From an uncultured Lachnospiraceae bacterium (lineage in GTDB: Bacteria > Bacillota > Clostridia > Lachnospirales > Lachnospiraceae): a stretch of DNA of 64,000 nucleotides. Shown here piece by piece: positions 42,020-50,410 of this stretch. The stretch is taken from positions 47,430 through 111,429 of the forward strand of contig CAJUBP010000008.1 of the NCBI GenBank assembly GCA_910584585.1, in the 5' to 3' direction. The notes beneath the pieces are model-generated. The model did no database searches. It had not been told where the DNA came from and saw only the letters and a list, made by a program, of their open reading frames with translations. Numbering within the stretch: position 1 is the stretch's first letter; the number at the start of each line of letters is the position of its first letter. The translations under genes were made by a program, and so were the position numbers.

Positions 42020-42499
42020 ATGAGAGAAACAGAAGTGCACAGCAGGCTGATGTATGAGTTTCAGAGAATTCGGAAAGTAAATATCATGTCCGGGGCTAAG
42101 GTTTCCAGAATGGAATTTTTCGCCCTGCAGGTGATCGGCGGATATCAGCAAAAGACCGGGCTTTCCGGCATCTATGTGTCAGAGCTGGCAGGGCAGCTTA
42201 AGATTGCCTCATCCCAGACCTCCAGAATGCTGAAGGGATTGGAGGAACGGGGGCTGATCGGACGGAGCGTAGACGCCGGAGACAGGCGCAATACCTGCGT
42301 ATTTTTAACGGAAGATGGGCGGGAAACCTGCCGGGAGACAGGAGATTATCTAAGAGATTATATGAAACGCGTACTTAAGTCCATGGGAGAAGAAAGGGTG
42401 GAGGAATTGATCAGCCTTTGCGGCGAGCTGGCAGAGGTGATGGAACAGGAAAGTTTAGGAGGAACGATGAATGGGAAAAATATTTCAATATCTGAGTAG
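42020..42499 (+). CDS. MarR-family transcriptional regulator
   Basis: A 159-residue winged-helix regulator. The DNA-binding part is VSELAGQLKIASSQTSRMLKGLEERGLIGRS followed by the wing DAGDRRNTCVFLTEDG. MarR proteins of this kind repress linked exporters and respond to small amphipathic molecules. It is the first gene of an operon with two ABC half-transporters and overlaps the first by 29 bases. The palindrome at 41938-41990 is its likely operator. Confidence 0.9.
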   Translation: MRETEVHSRLMYEFQRIRKVNIMSGAKVSRMEFFALQVIGGYQQKTGLSGIYVSELAGQLKIASSQTSRMLKGLEERGLIGRSVDAGDRRNTCVFLTEDGRETCRETGDYLRDYMKRVLKSMGEERVEELISLCGELAEVMEQESLGGTMNGKNISISE

Positions 42500-44642
42500 A
42501 TATAAGGCGGCTGTATCCGCAATTATTCTGCTTTTGATTCTGCAGGCGTACTGCGATCTTTCGCTGCCTCAGTACATGTCTGATATTGTGGATATCGGAA
42601 TTCAGCAGGGCGGCGTTGCCCATGCGGCGCCGGACGAGATGAGAGAAGAGACACTGGAGCATCTCTGCCTGTTTCTGGATGAAGAGGACGCCGCCGTTTT
42701 AAGAAACGCCTATGTAAAAAATGACGCGGGCAACTATGAGAGAAAGAAAATGGCGGGGAAGGAATTGGAGGAACTGGACGAGCTTGTAGGCATGCCCTTT
42801 GTGGCAATGTCTTCCATGACGAAAGAAATGGGAATGGAGCCAAAGGATTTGCAAATGATGCTGGAGAGCGGACAGATTGCCAAAGAGCAGATTTTGGAAA
42901 TGGAAGAAGAGGCCAGGAAAAATATGGGGGACATGAGCGAGACGCTGATTGCCCAGCGGGCGGGCCTTTTGGTAAAAGAAGAGTACCAGGCCCTGGGCTG
43001 GGATCTGGGAGAATATCAGAACCGCTATATGCTCCGTACCGGCGGGAAGATGCTTGCCATGGCAGTTGTCATGATGGCAGTGTCTATTCTGGCAGGACTG
43101 CTTGCGGCCCAGGTTTCCGCCAGATTGGGAATGGAATTGAGAGGGCAGGTTTTTCAGAAAGTGATTTCTTTTTCCAACCGTGAGATTGAGCAGTTTTCCA
43201 CCGCTTCTCTGATTACCAGAAGCACCAACGATATCCAGCAGATTCAGATGGTGGCGGTAATGCTGCTTCGAATGGTGATTTACGCCCCGATTATCGGCAT
43301 TGGCGGTATCTTTAAGGTAGCCCATACCAAAACGGGAATGGGCTGGATTATCGGAGTGGCCGTGGGAACCATTATTGTGCTGGTGGGAATCCTGATGTCT
43401 GTCACAATGCCCAAATTTAAGAAAATGCAGACTCTGGTAGACCGGATGAATCTGGTTTCCCGGGAGATTCTCACAGGAGTTTCGGTGATACGGGCATTTT
43501 CCAGAGAAAAATTTGAGGAAAAACGGTTTGCAGGCGCCAACCGTGATTTGATGAAGACCCAGCTCTTTACCAGCCGGGTGATGTCCATGATGATGCCGGC
43601 CATGATGCTGATTATGAACTGCATCACAGTTATGATTGTATGGTTTGGCTCTAAAGGCGTGGATTTGGGCAATCTCCAGGTAGGGGATATGATGGCCTTT
43701 ATCACCTATACCATGCAGATTGTGATGGCCTTTCTGATGATTACCATGGTGTCTGTGATGCTGCCCCGGGCGGGAGTAGCCGCCAACCGGATTGATGAGG
43801 TAATCACCACGGAGGCGACAGTGTTAGATCCGCAACAGCCGGCAAAGGAAGACTCTGCGGACTGGAAAGGGAAAGTAGTTTTTGAGGATGTGTCCTTTTC
43901 TTATCCCGGCGCGAAGGAGCATGCGATCTCTCACATTTCTTTTGCGGCAGAGCCGGGGAAAACCACTGCTATTATCGGAAGCACCGGATGCGGGAAATCT
44001 ACGCTGTTAAATCTGATTCCCCGGTTTTATGATGTGACAGAAGGAAGAATTACCATGGACGGCATAGATATCCGGGATATGTCCCAGAAGAAATTAAGGG
44101 ATTTGATCGGCTATGTGCCCCAGAAAGGGGTGCTGTTTTCCGGAACCATCGCTTCCAATCTGCAGTTTGCGGGAAATGTTTCTGAGGAAGGAATGAGAGA
44201 AGCGGCCAGAATTGCCCAGGCGGAAGGGTTTATTCTGGAAAAAGAAGAACAGTATGACAGCGCCATTGCCCAGGGCGGAAGCAATGTGTCCGGCGGGCAA
44301 AAACAGCGCCTGTCCATTGCAAGGGCTATTGCAAAACAGCCCAGGGTGTATCTCTTTGACGACAGTTTTTCTGCCTTGGATTATAAGACGGATGTGACGC
44401 TGCGCAAGGCGTTGGCAGAGAAGACAGGAGATGCCGCGGTGATTATTGTGGCGCAGCGAATCAGCACGATTCTGCACGCCGATCAGATCATTGTTCTGGA
44501 GGACGGACAGATTGCCGGAATGGGCACCCACAGGGAGTTGATGGAACAATGTGAAATTTATCAGGAGATTGCGAAATCCCAGTTATCTGAAAAGGAATTG
44601 AATGAAACGTCAGCAGAGAAAGGAGGCATGTTCCATGAGTGA
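42471..44642 (+). CDS. ABC exporter half-transporter, subunit 1
   Basis: A 723-residue fusion of membrane and ATPase domains. After the first membrane helix (about residues 13-30) an unusually long extracellular loop of roughly 150 acidic residues precedes the second helix (about 195). The ATPase has Walker A IIGSTGCGKSTLL, signature VSGGQKQR and Walker B VYLFDDSFSALD, in which the catalytic glutamate is replaced by aspartate. Together with subunit 2, which keeps the glutamate, this is the pattern of a heterodimeric type-IV exporter with one weak ATP site. The ATG follows GGAGG. Substrate is unknown, possibly drugs or lipids. Confidence 0.9.
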   Translation: MGKIFQYLSRYKAAVSAIILLLILQAYCDLSLPQYMSDIVDIGIQQGGVAHAAPDEMREETLEHLCLFLDEEDAAVLRNAYVKNDAGNYERKKMAGKELEELDELVGMPFVAMSSMTKEMGMEPKDLQMMLESGQIAKEQILEMEEEARKNMGDMSETLIAQRAGLLVKEEYQALGWDLGEYQNRYMLRTGGKMLAMAVVMMAVSILAGLLAAQVSARLGMELRGQVFQKVISFSNREIEQFSTASLITRSTNDIQQIQMVAVMLLRMVIYAPIIGIGGIFKVAHTKTGMGWIIGVAVGTIIVLVGILMSVTMPKFKKMQTLVDRMNLVSREILTGVSVIRAFSREKFEEKRFAGANRDLMKTQLFTSRVMSMMMPAMMLIMNCITVMIVWFGSKGVDLGNLQVGDMMAFITYTMQIVMAFLMITMVSVMLPRAGVAANRIDEVITTEATVLDPQQPAKEDSADWKGKVVFEDVSFSYPGAKEHAISHISFAAEPGKTTAIIGSTGCGKSTLLNLIPRFYDVTEGRITMDGIDIRDMSQKKLRDLIGYVPQKGVLFSGTIASNLQFAGNVSEEGMREAARIAQAEGFILEKEEQYDSAIAQGGSNVSGGQKQRLSIARAIAKQPRVYLFDDSFSALDYKTDVTLRKALAEKTGDAAVIIVAQRISTILHADQIIVLEDGQIAGMGTHRELMEQCEIYQEIAKSQLSEKELNETSAEKGGMFHE

Positions 44643-46467
44643 ATCGAGACGGCCGGGCAGAATGGGACCTGGACATGGCAGAATGATGCCGGGAGAGAAG
44701 GCAAAAAATTTTAAAGGCACGGTAAGCAAGCTGATTCGGTATATGGGCAGATATAAACTTCTCCTTCTGGTAGTGCTGATCTTTGCCGTCGCCTCTACCG
44801 CGTTTGGCATTGCGGGGCCGAAAATTCTGGGGCAGGCCACTACAGAACTTTTTAACGGGCTAGTGGCAAAGGTATCCGGCACAGGGAAGATTGACTTCGG
44901 CAAAATAGGAAGAATCCTGCTGTTTTTGATTTGCGTCTATGGATTCAGCGCTTTGTGCTCTTTGGTACAGGGCTTTATTATGACGGGAGTGACCCAGAAA
45001 ATTTGTTTTCGCTTCCGGGAGGATATTTCTTCCAAAATTAACCGGATGCCCATGAAATATTTTGAATCCAGAACGGTGGGAGAAGTATTGTCCCGCATCA
45101 CCAATGATGTGGACACTCTGGGCCAGGGATTGAACCAGAGCGTGACTCAGCTGATTACGTCGGTTACCACGCTTCTGGGCATTTTGATTATGATGCTGAG
45201 CATCAGTCCGGTTATGACTTTGATTGCATTGGTGATTCTTCCGGCATCCGGCATCCTCATCGGAATTGTTGTGAAATTTTCCCAGAAATATTTCGTGGCT
45301 CAGCAGAAGTATTTAGGGGAGATCAACGGCCAGGTGGAGGAAGTGTTCAGCGGGCACAATATTGTAAAAGCATTTAATAAAGAAGAGGATATGCTGGAAG
45401 TATTTCAGGGAACCAACGGCAAGCTGTTTCAGTCTGCCTGGAAATCCCAGTTTCTGTCCGGCATGATGCAGCCGATTATGGGATTTGTGGGAAATCTCGG
45501 GTATGTGGCTGTGGCTGTCGTGGGAGGGATGCTCGCGGTAAGAGGCAGCATTCAGGTAGGTGAAATCCAGTCCTTTATCCAGTATGTCCGCCAGTTTACC
45601 CAGCCTATCTCCCAGATGGCCCAGGTTTCCAATATGCTGCAGTCTACGGCAGCGGCGGCGGAACGTGTGTTTGAATTTCTGGGAGAAGAGGAAGAAGATT
45701 TGACAGCGGAGCATCCGGTGAAACTGCAGAAGATGGAAGGAAGAGTTGCCTTTGAGCATGTGCAGTTTGGGTATCAGCCAGATCAGGTGATTATTCATGA
45801 CTTTAACTGTCAGGTGAAACCGGGGCAGATGGTGGCTATTGTAGGGCCTACCGGAGCCGGGAAAACTACAATGGTAAAGCTGCTGATGCGTTTTTATGAT
45901 GTGAACGCAGGCAGCATTCAGGTGGACGGCCATGACCTGAGGGAGTTTAACCGCAGTGAATTGAGGGAGAATTTCGGAATGGTGCTGCAGGATACCTGGC
46001 TGTTTAAAGGAACCATTATGGAAAATATCCGCTACGGAAGGCTGGAGGCCACCGACGAAGAGGTGATAGCGGCGGCCAAAGCGGCTCACGCCCATCATTT
46101 TATTTCCACTCTGCCGGGCGGCTATGAAATGGAATTAAATGAGGACGCCAGCAATGTGTCTCAGGGACAGAAACAGCTTCTGACCATCGCCCGGGCGATT
46201 CTTGCGGATAATCCGATTCTGATTCTGGATGAGGCAACTTCCTCGGTGGATACCCGTACCGAGGAACGGATTCAGCGGGCCATGAACAATCTGATGAAAG
46301 GCAGAACCAGCTTTGTGATTGCCCACAGGCTTTCTACCATTAAAGACGCGGATGTGATCCTGGTGATGAAAGACGGGGATATTATTGAACAGGGAAATCA
46401 TCAGGAGCTTCTGGCGCAGAATGGATTCTACGCGGAACTTTACAATTCTCAATTTGAGGCGGCATAA
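44635..46467 (+). CDS. ABC exporter half-transporter, subunit 2
   Basis: A 610-residue half-transporter. A basic, glycine- and methionine-rich N-terminus precedes six membrane helices; the ATPase has Walker A IVGPTGAGKTTMV, Q-loop LQDTWLF, a changed signature VSQGQKQL and an intact Walker B ILILDEATSSVD. The non-canonical signature (SQGQ for SGGQ) would face the degenerate Walker B site of subunit 1, as expected in asymmetric exporters. ATG 44635 follows AAAGGAGG; an upstream ATG at 44602 is less likely. It overlaps subunit 1 by 8 bases. The gene ends 2 bp from the convergent fabH. Confidence 0.91.
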   Translation: MSESRRPGRMGPGHGRMMPGEKAKNFKGTVSKLIRYMGRYKLLLLVVLIFAVASTAFGIAGPKILGQATTELFNGLVAKVSGTGKIDFGKIGRILLFLICVYGFSALCSLVQGFIMTGVTQKICFRFREDISSKINRMPMKYFESRTVGEVLSRITNDVDTLGQGLNQSVTQLITSVTTLLGILIMMLSISPVMTLIALVILPASGILIGIVVKFSQKYFVAQQKYLGEINGQVEEVFSGHNIVKAFNKEEDMLEVFQGTNGKLFQSAWKSQFLSGMMQPIMGFVGNLGYVAVAVVGGMLAVRGSIQVGEIQSFIQYVRQFTQPISQMAQVSNMLQSTAAAAERVFEFLGEEEEDLTAEHPVKLQKMEGRVAFEHVQFGYQPDQVIIHDFNCQVKPGQMVAIVGPTGAGKTTMVKLLMRFYDVNAGSIQVDGHDLREFNRSELRENFGMVLQDTWLFKGTIMENIRYGRLEATDEEVIAAAKAAHAHHFISTLPGGYEMELNEDASNVSQGQKQLLTIARAILADNPILILDEATSSVDTRTEERIQRAMNNLMKGRTSFVIAHRLSTIKDADVILVMKDGDIIEQGNHQELLAQNGFYAELYNSQFEAA

Positions 46468-46469
46468 TC

Positions 46470-47441
46470 TTACCATTTCAGCAAAGAAGCGCCCCAGGTA
46501 AGGCCGGCGCCGAAGCCGGAAAGCAGGAGAAGATCTCCCGGGGAGAGCTTTCCCTCTTTATGTACTTCATCCAGAAGGATGGGAATGCTTGCTGCGGAGG
46601 TATTGCCGCAGTGATCCACATTGGAGGGGAATTTCTCCAGCGGCAGCTTTAATTTCCGGGCAATGGAAGAGATAATCCGGTAATTTGCCTGGTGGAGAAG
46701 GTAATATTTTACCTCTGAAGCCGGAATGTCTGCCTGGGCCAGAAGGGACTCAATGCAGGCGGGGACTTTTTTTACCGCGAACTTAAATACCTCCTGTCCA
46801 TTCATGTACAGATAATCAGGAGCTGTGCCGGCAGTGAGATAAGGATTGTTGTTTTTGCGGTTTTTGCACATCAGAATCTCTCCGCCGGTTCCGTCTGAGC
46901 CCTGCAGAGAGGCGATCATGCCTTCCTGGGAAGCTTTTGCGGCCACGGCCCCTGCGCCGTCTCCGAACAGCACGCAGGTGGAACGGTCTGTCCAGTCTAT
47001 GATTTTAGAAAGGGTTTCCACGCCGATGATCAGGGCAGTCTGATAAATTCCCGCCTGAAAATAGGCGTCTGCGGTATGAAGGGCAAACAGAAAGCCGGAA
47101 CATGCCGCGTTCAGATCAAAGGCAGCGGCGTTTGCCGCGCCAAGTTCTTTCTGCACCATACACGCGGCGCTTGGGGTAATAAAATCAGAAGAAACAGTTG
47201 CCACAATAATCAGATCAATCTCCTTTGGCGAAAGTCCGGAATCTTTCAGGGCCTCCTTAGCGGCGCTGACCGCCATTGACACTGTGGTCTCTGTTTCGGA
47301 AGATACCAGATGGCGCTCACAGATGCCGGTCCGGCTCTGAATCCACGAATCGCTGGTATCCACAATAGAAGAAAGATATTCATTGGTGACGGATTTATCC
47401 GGAAGGCAGCTTCCGGTTCCAATAATTTTTGCTCTCATCAT
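46470..47441 (-). CDS. fabH: Beta-ketoacyl-ACP synthase III
   Basis: A 323-residue KAS III that starts fatty acid synthesis by condensing acetyl-CoA (or a branched acyl-CoA) with malonyl-ACP. The triad is visible: Cys in LNAACSGFLFAL (about residue 113), His in LLHQANYRI (about 252) and Asn in DHCGNTSAAS (about 282). The family start GTGSCLPDKSVTNE and FGAGLTWGASLLKW end are intact. Two adjacent ATGs (47441, 47438) are possible after AGGATAGGAATC. It is not next to other fab genes here. A palindrome resembling a FabT site lies 21 bp upstream. Confidence 0.93.
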   Translation of the reverse strand: MMRAKIIGTGSCLPDKSVTNEYLSSIVDTSDSWIQSRTGICERHLVSSETETTVSMAVSAAKEALKDSGLSPKEIDLIIVATVSSDFITPSAACMVQKELGAANAAAFDLNAACSGFLFALHTADAYFQAGIYQTALIIGVETLSKIIDWTDRSTCVLFGDGAGAVAAKASQEGMIASLQGSDGTGGEILMCKNRKNNNPYLTAGTAPDYLYMNGQEVFKFAVKKVPACIESLLAQADIPASEVKYYLLHQANYRIISSIARKLKLPLEKFPSNVDHCGNTSAASIPILLDEVHKEGKLSPGDLLLLSGFGAGLTWGASLLKW

Positions 47442-47461
47442 GATTCCTATCCTTATATTAG

Positions 47462-47474
47462 TTTGATAATCAAA
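47462..47474. promoter_or_regulatory. FabT-like palindrome upstream of fabH
   Basis: TTTGATAATCAAA is a perfect palindrome around its central base and matches the core of the streptococcal FabT operator (TTTGATTATCAAA on the other strand). It lies 21-33 bp upstream of the fabH start, in the region where its promoter should be. A MarR-type fatty acid regulator would have to be encoded elsewhere; the marR at 42020 is linked to an exporter with a different palindrome. Confidence 0.55.
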
Positions 47475-47609
47475 ATATTTATATGTTTACTATAAACGCA
47501 GACCGGGAATTTGTCAATGGAAAGTTTTTGGCGCAAAATATTATTTCCTGCAGGCTGATTCCGCCGCTGTGAAGCTGCAGGCGGAACGGCAGCCATTTTT
47601 CTGAGAGTG

Positions 47610-47638
47610 CTGTCAAAACGGGAATTATATGATATAAT
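47610..47638 (+). promoter_or_regulatory. Promoter of the AAA/PD-(D/E)XK gene
   Basis: A perfect TATAAT (47633-47638) lies 17 bases after CTGTCA (47610-47615). The ATG at 47665 is 26 bases downstream. Confidence 0.5.
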
Positions 47639-47664
47639 TTCAAAAACAGAGCGGAGGTGGAGCT

Positions 47665-49362
47665 ATGGCCAGAACAGCGGGAATCGGACATCAGGATTTT
47701 GAGAAAGTGCGGACAAAGAATAATTTTTATGTGGATAAAACTCATTTTATCTGGGAATGGTGGGAAACGGAGGATGAAGTGACGCTGATTACACGCCCGA
47801 GAAGATTCGGGAAGACATTGAATATGAGCATGCTGGAGAAGTTTTTTTCCCTGGAGTATGATGGCAGGGGGGATTTGTTTGAAGGGCTTGCTATTTGGGA
47901 AAAAGAGAATTATCGGAAATTGCAGGGGACATTCCCGGTGATAAGTTTGTCTTTTGCCAATGTGAAAGAAACCAGTTACAGCGGGACCAGGCGTTCAATT
48001 AACAAAATTATTGAGAAATTGTATATCAAAAATATATTTTTGCTTGAGGGAGAATTTTTAACGGAGAATGAAAAAACTTACTATAAAAGCGTTGCCGGCG
48101 ACATGGATGATAACACAGCGGCATGGGCGGTTCATAAGATGTCCGATTTTTTGTCACGGTATTATGAAAAAAAGGTAATAATTCTGCTGGATGAATATGA
48201 CACGCCGATGCAGGAGGCGTATGTCAATGGATATTGGGATGAAATGGCCGATTTTATCAGGAGTTTGTTTCATCTGACCTTTAAGACGAATCCATATCTT
48301 GAACGGGCTGTTATGACTGGGATTACAAGGATAAGCAAGGAATCCGTTTTTTCGGATTTGAATAACCTGGAAGTAGTGACTGCGACTTCTGAGAAATATG
48401 CGGATGTGTTTGGTTTTACCGAACAGGAAGTGTACGCGGCCCTGAATGAGTTCGGATTATCTGAGCGGGCGGTGGAAGTGAAACAGTGGTATGACGGTTT
48501 TGTTTTTGGCAGTCTGACAGATATTTATAACCCCTGGTCTATTATAAATTTTCTGAATAAGAAAAAAGCAGGATTGTACTGGGCAAATACAAGTTCTAAC
48601 CGTCTGGTGGGCAAATTGCTCAGAGAGGGAAATCGGGAGATCAAGCAGGCGTTTGAAGGGCTTTTGGCAGGGGAACATCTGATTACCCCCGTAGAAGAGC
48701 AAATTGTGTATGACCAATTGGACGCGGATGAGCGGGCAGTTTGGGGTCTTCTGGTGGCCAGCGGGTATCTGAAAGTGGTAAGTTATGAGAAATATGAAGA
48801 AATTGAAGATGATTTTCGGGAGGCGAAATATGAACTGGACATCACGAATTTTGAAGTGAGGCGGATGTTTGGAATGATGATTAAAGAGTGGTTCTCAGAG
48901 AACAGAGAGGATTATAATGAATTTATTAAGTCTCTTCTTTCCGGGAATACGGAAGCGATGAATGATTATATCAACAGTGTCTCCCAGGCAGTATTCAGTT
49001 CTTTTGACACTGGAACAAAGCCATCTCTCAAAACGCCTGAAAGGTTTTATCATGGTTTTGTCCTGGGACTTATGGTGGAACTTCAGGGGCGGTACGCGCT
49101 GACCTCCAACCGGGAGAGCGGGTTCGGAAGATATGACGTTATGCTGGAGCCGCTGACGAAGGGGGATGACGCCATTATTCTGGAATTTAAAGTGTTTCAG
49201 CCGAAAAAAGAAAAAGATCTTGCGGATACAGTGGTGGCGGCGCTAAAGCAGATCCAGGAGAAAAATTATAAAGCTGTGCTGACTGCGAAAGGAATACCAA
49301 AGGACAGGATACGGCAGTATGGATTTGCTTTCCGGGGAAGTGAAGTGCTGATTGGAAGCTAA
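47665..49362 (+). CDS. AAA-ATPase-like / PD-(D/E)XK nuclease-fold protein (DUF1703 type)
   Basis: A 565-residue protein of the predicted AAA-ATPase plus C-terminal nuclease-fold family that occurs in many copies in gut anaerobes. The N-terminus shows GIGHQDFEKVRTKNNFYVDKT, a divergent P-loop at ITRPRRFGKTLNMSML (about residues 46-61) and Walker B IILLDEYDTPMQEAY. The C-terminal nuclease-like core has GFGRYDVMLEP followed by IILEFKVFQ, the D...ExK pattern of PD-(D/E)XK folds. Function is unproven; defence, mobile-element or toxin-linked roles have been suggested for relatives. The segment looks more AT-rich than its neighbours and stands alone with its own promoter, in keeping with transfer. 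The ATG follows GGAGGTGGAG. Confidence 0.85.
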   Translation: MARTAGIGHQDFEKVRTKNNFYVDKTHFIWEWWETEDEVTLITRPRRFGKTLNMSMLEKFFSLEYDGRGDLFEGLAIWEKENYRKLQGTFPVISLSFANVKETSYSGTRRSINKIIEKLYIKNIFLLEGEFLTENEKTYYKSVAGDMDDNTAAWAVHKMSDFLSRYYEKKVIILLDEYDTPMQEAYVNGYWDEMADFIRSLFHLTFKTNPYLERAVMTGITRISKESVFSDLNNLEVVTATSEKYADVFGFTEQEVYAALNEFGLSERAVEVKQWYDGFVFGSLTDIYNPWSIINFLNKKKAGLYWANTSSNRLVGKLLREGNREIKQAFEGLLAGEHLITPVEEQIVYDQLDADERAVWGLLVASGYLKVVSYEKYEEIEDDFREAKYELDITNFEVRRMFGMMIKEWFSENREDYNEFIKSLLSGNTEAMNDYINSVSQAVFSSFDTGTKPSLKTPERFYHGFVLGLMVELQGRYALTSNRESGFGRYDVMLEPLTKGDDAIILEFKVFQPKKEKDLADTVVAALKQIQEKNYKAVLTAKGIPKDRIRQYGFAFRGSEVLIGS

Positions 49363-49446
49363 TCTATTGGAAACTTCTCCTTTCCAACGCATATGATAAA
49401 GGAAAAACAGTTGCTTGTGCCCGAAGGAGCACAGGAAGGAGAAACC

Positions 49447-50205
49447 ATGGCAATTACAATCATTTTGGATGCCGGCCACGGGGGATATGACAATGGGGCT
49501 TCCTACAACGGGAGAAAAGAAAAAGACGATAATCTGCGGGTCACTCTGGCAGTGGGAGAGAAATTAGAAGACGCAGGATACAATGTGCTCTATACAAGAA
49601 CCACAGACCGCTACGATTCTCCCTTTGAAAAATCCCAGATAGCCAACCGTTCCGGTGCGGATTATTTTATTTCTTTTCACCGGAATTCCAGTACCGTTCC
49701 CAATACCTACAACGGCACTCAGGCATTGGTATATGAGCTTGGCACGGAAGCGGCAAGGCTTGGGGAATCCATCAATCAGGAACTGGTGGATTTCGGATTT
49801 AAGGATCTGGATGTGGTGGAGCGTCCCGGCCTTGTGGTGCTGCGGAGAACCCAGATGCCGGCCGTTTTGATGGAACTTGGATTTATCAATCATGATGGGG
49901 ATAACAAGCTCTTTGACGAGCAGTTTGATCAGATGGTGGACGCTATTGTAACCGGGGTGGAAAAAGCGCTGCCCTTAGAGACGCCTGTCAGAAAGTACGG
50001 AGTTCAGGTGGGCTTGTACCGGTATGAATCCAATGCGGAATATATGAGAGAGCAGTTGGAAGATCAGGGGTATTTTGCCTCCATTCGCTGGGAGGATCCC
50101 TATTATGCGGTGATCGTCGGACGGGAAGACAGTCTGGAAGGCGCTATGGAGCTGCAGTCAGGGCTTCGTCAGGATGGATACGACACTCTTGTGGTGAGTA
50201 TGTAA
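49447..50205 (+). CDS. N-acetylmuramoyl-L-alanine amidase with SPOR domain, no signal peptide
   Basis: A 252-residue Amidase_3 enzyme that cleaves the stem peptide from peptidoglycan glycan strands. Zinc ligands and catalytic residues are visible in ILDAGHGGYDNG (His), the ISFHRNS histidine (about residue 75) and LMELGFINH (catalytic Glu, about 140). From about residue 180 a SPOR domain (YGVQVGLYRYESNAEYM to the end) would bind denuded glycan. ATG 49447 follows AAGGAG and gives a protein that starts directly with the catalytic strand; a longer start at 49393 adds no hydrophobic signal. Export must therefore be unconventional, or the enzyme acts after lysis, in sporulation or like an endolysin. 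Confidence 0.88.
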   Translation: MAITIILDAGHGGYDNGASYNGRKEKDDNLRVTLAVGEKLEDAGYNVLYTRTTDRYDSPFEKSQIANRSGADYFISFHRNSSTVPNTYNGTQALVYELGTEAARLGESINQELVDFGFKDLDVVERPGLVVLRRTQMPAVLMELGFINHDGDNKLFDEQFDQMVDAIVTGVEKALPLETPVRKYGVQVGLYRYESNAEYMREQLEDQGYFASIRWEDPYYAVIVGREDSLEGAMELQSGLRQDGYDTLVVSM

Positions 50206-50275
50206 AGAACTGCAGCAGGCTATTTTGAGACTGTGCTGAAAAGTCTAAAATTTTTATAAATAATGGCAAAAAGTG

Positions 50276-50304
50276 TTTACAATCCAGACAGATTTTTGTA
50301 TGAT
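50276..50304 (+). promoter_or_regulatory. Promoter of the ParA-like gene
   Basis: TTTACA (50276-50281), 17 bases, TATGAT (50299-50304), followed about 107 bp later by the ATG. The -35 box and preceding context (CTGTTTACAA-like) resemble the gltB promoter at 20529. Confidence 0.55.
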
Positions 50305-50410
50305 ATAGCTATCTTTTGTTCAGTGTACAATCATCTGTGTACAGAAATTTCCTTAGAATATCTGATCGTGTGATTCTCCTTTGAAAACGAAATACAGAGG
50401 AGAAGCAGGA

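Noticed and set aside
49447..50205. Amidase as a prophage endolysin
   Set aside because: No holin, capsid, integrase or other phage gene lies nearby, and the SPOR domain is typical of cellular amidases.
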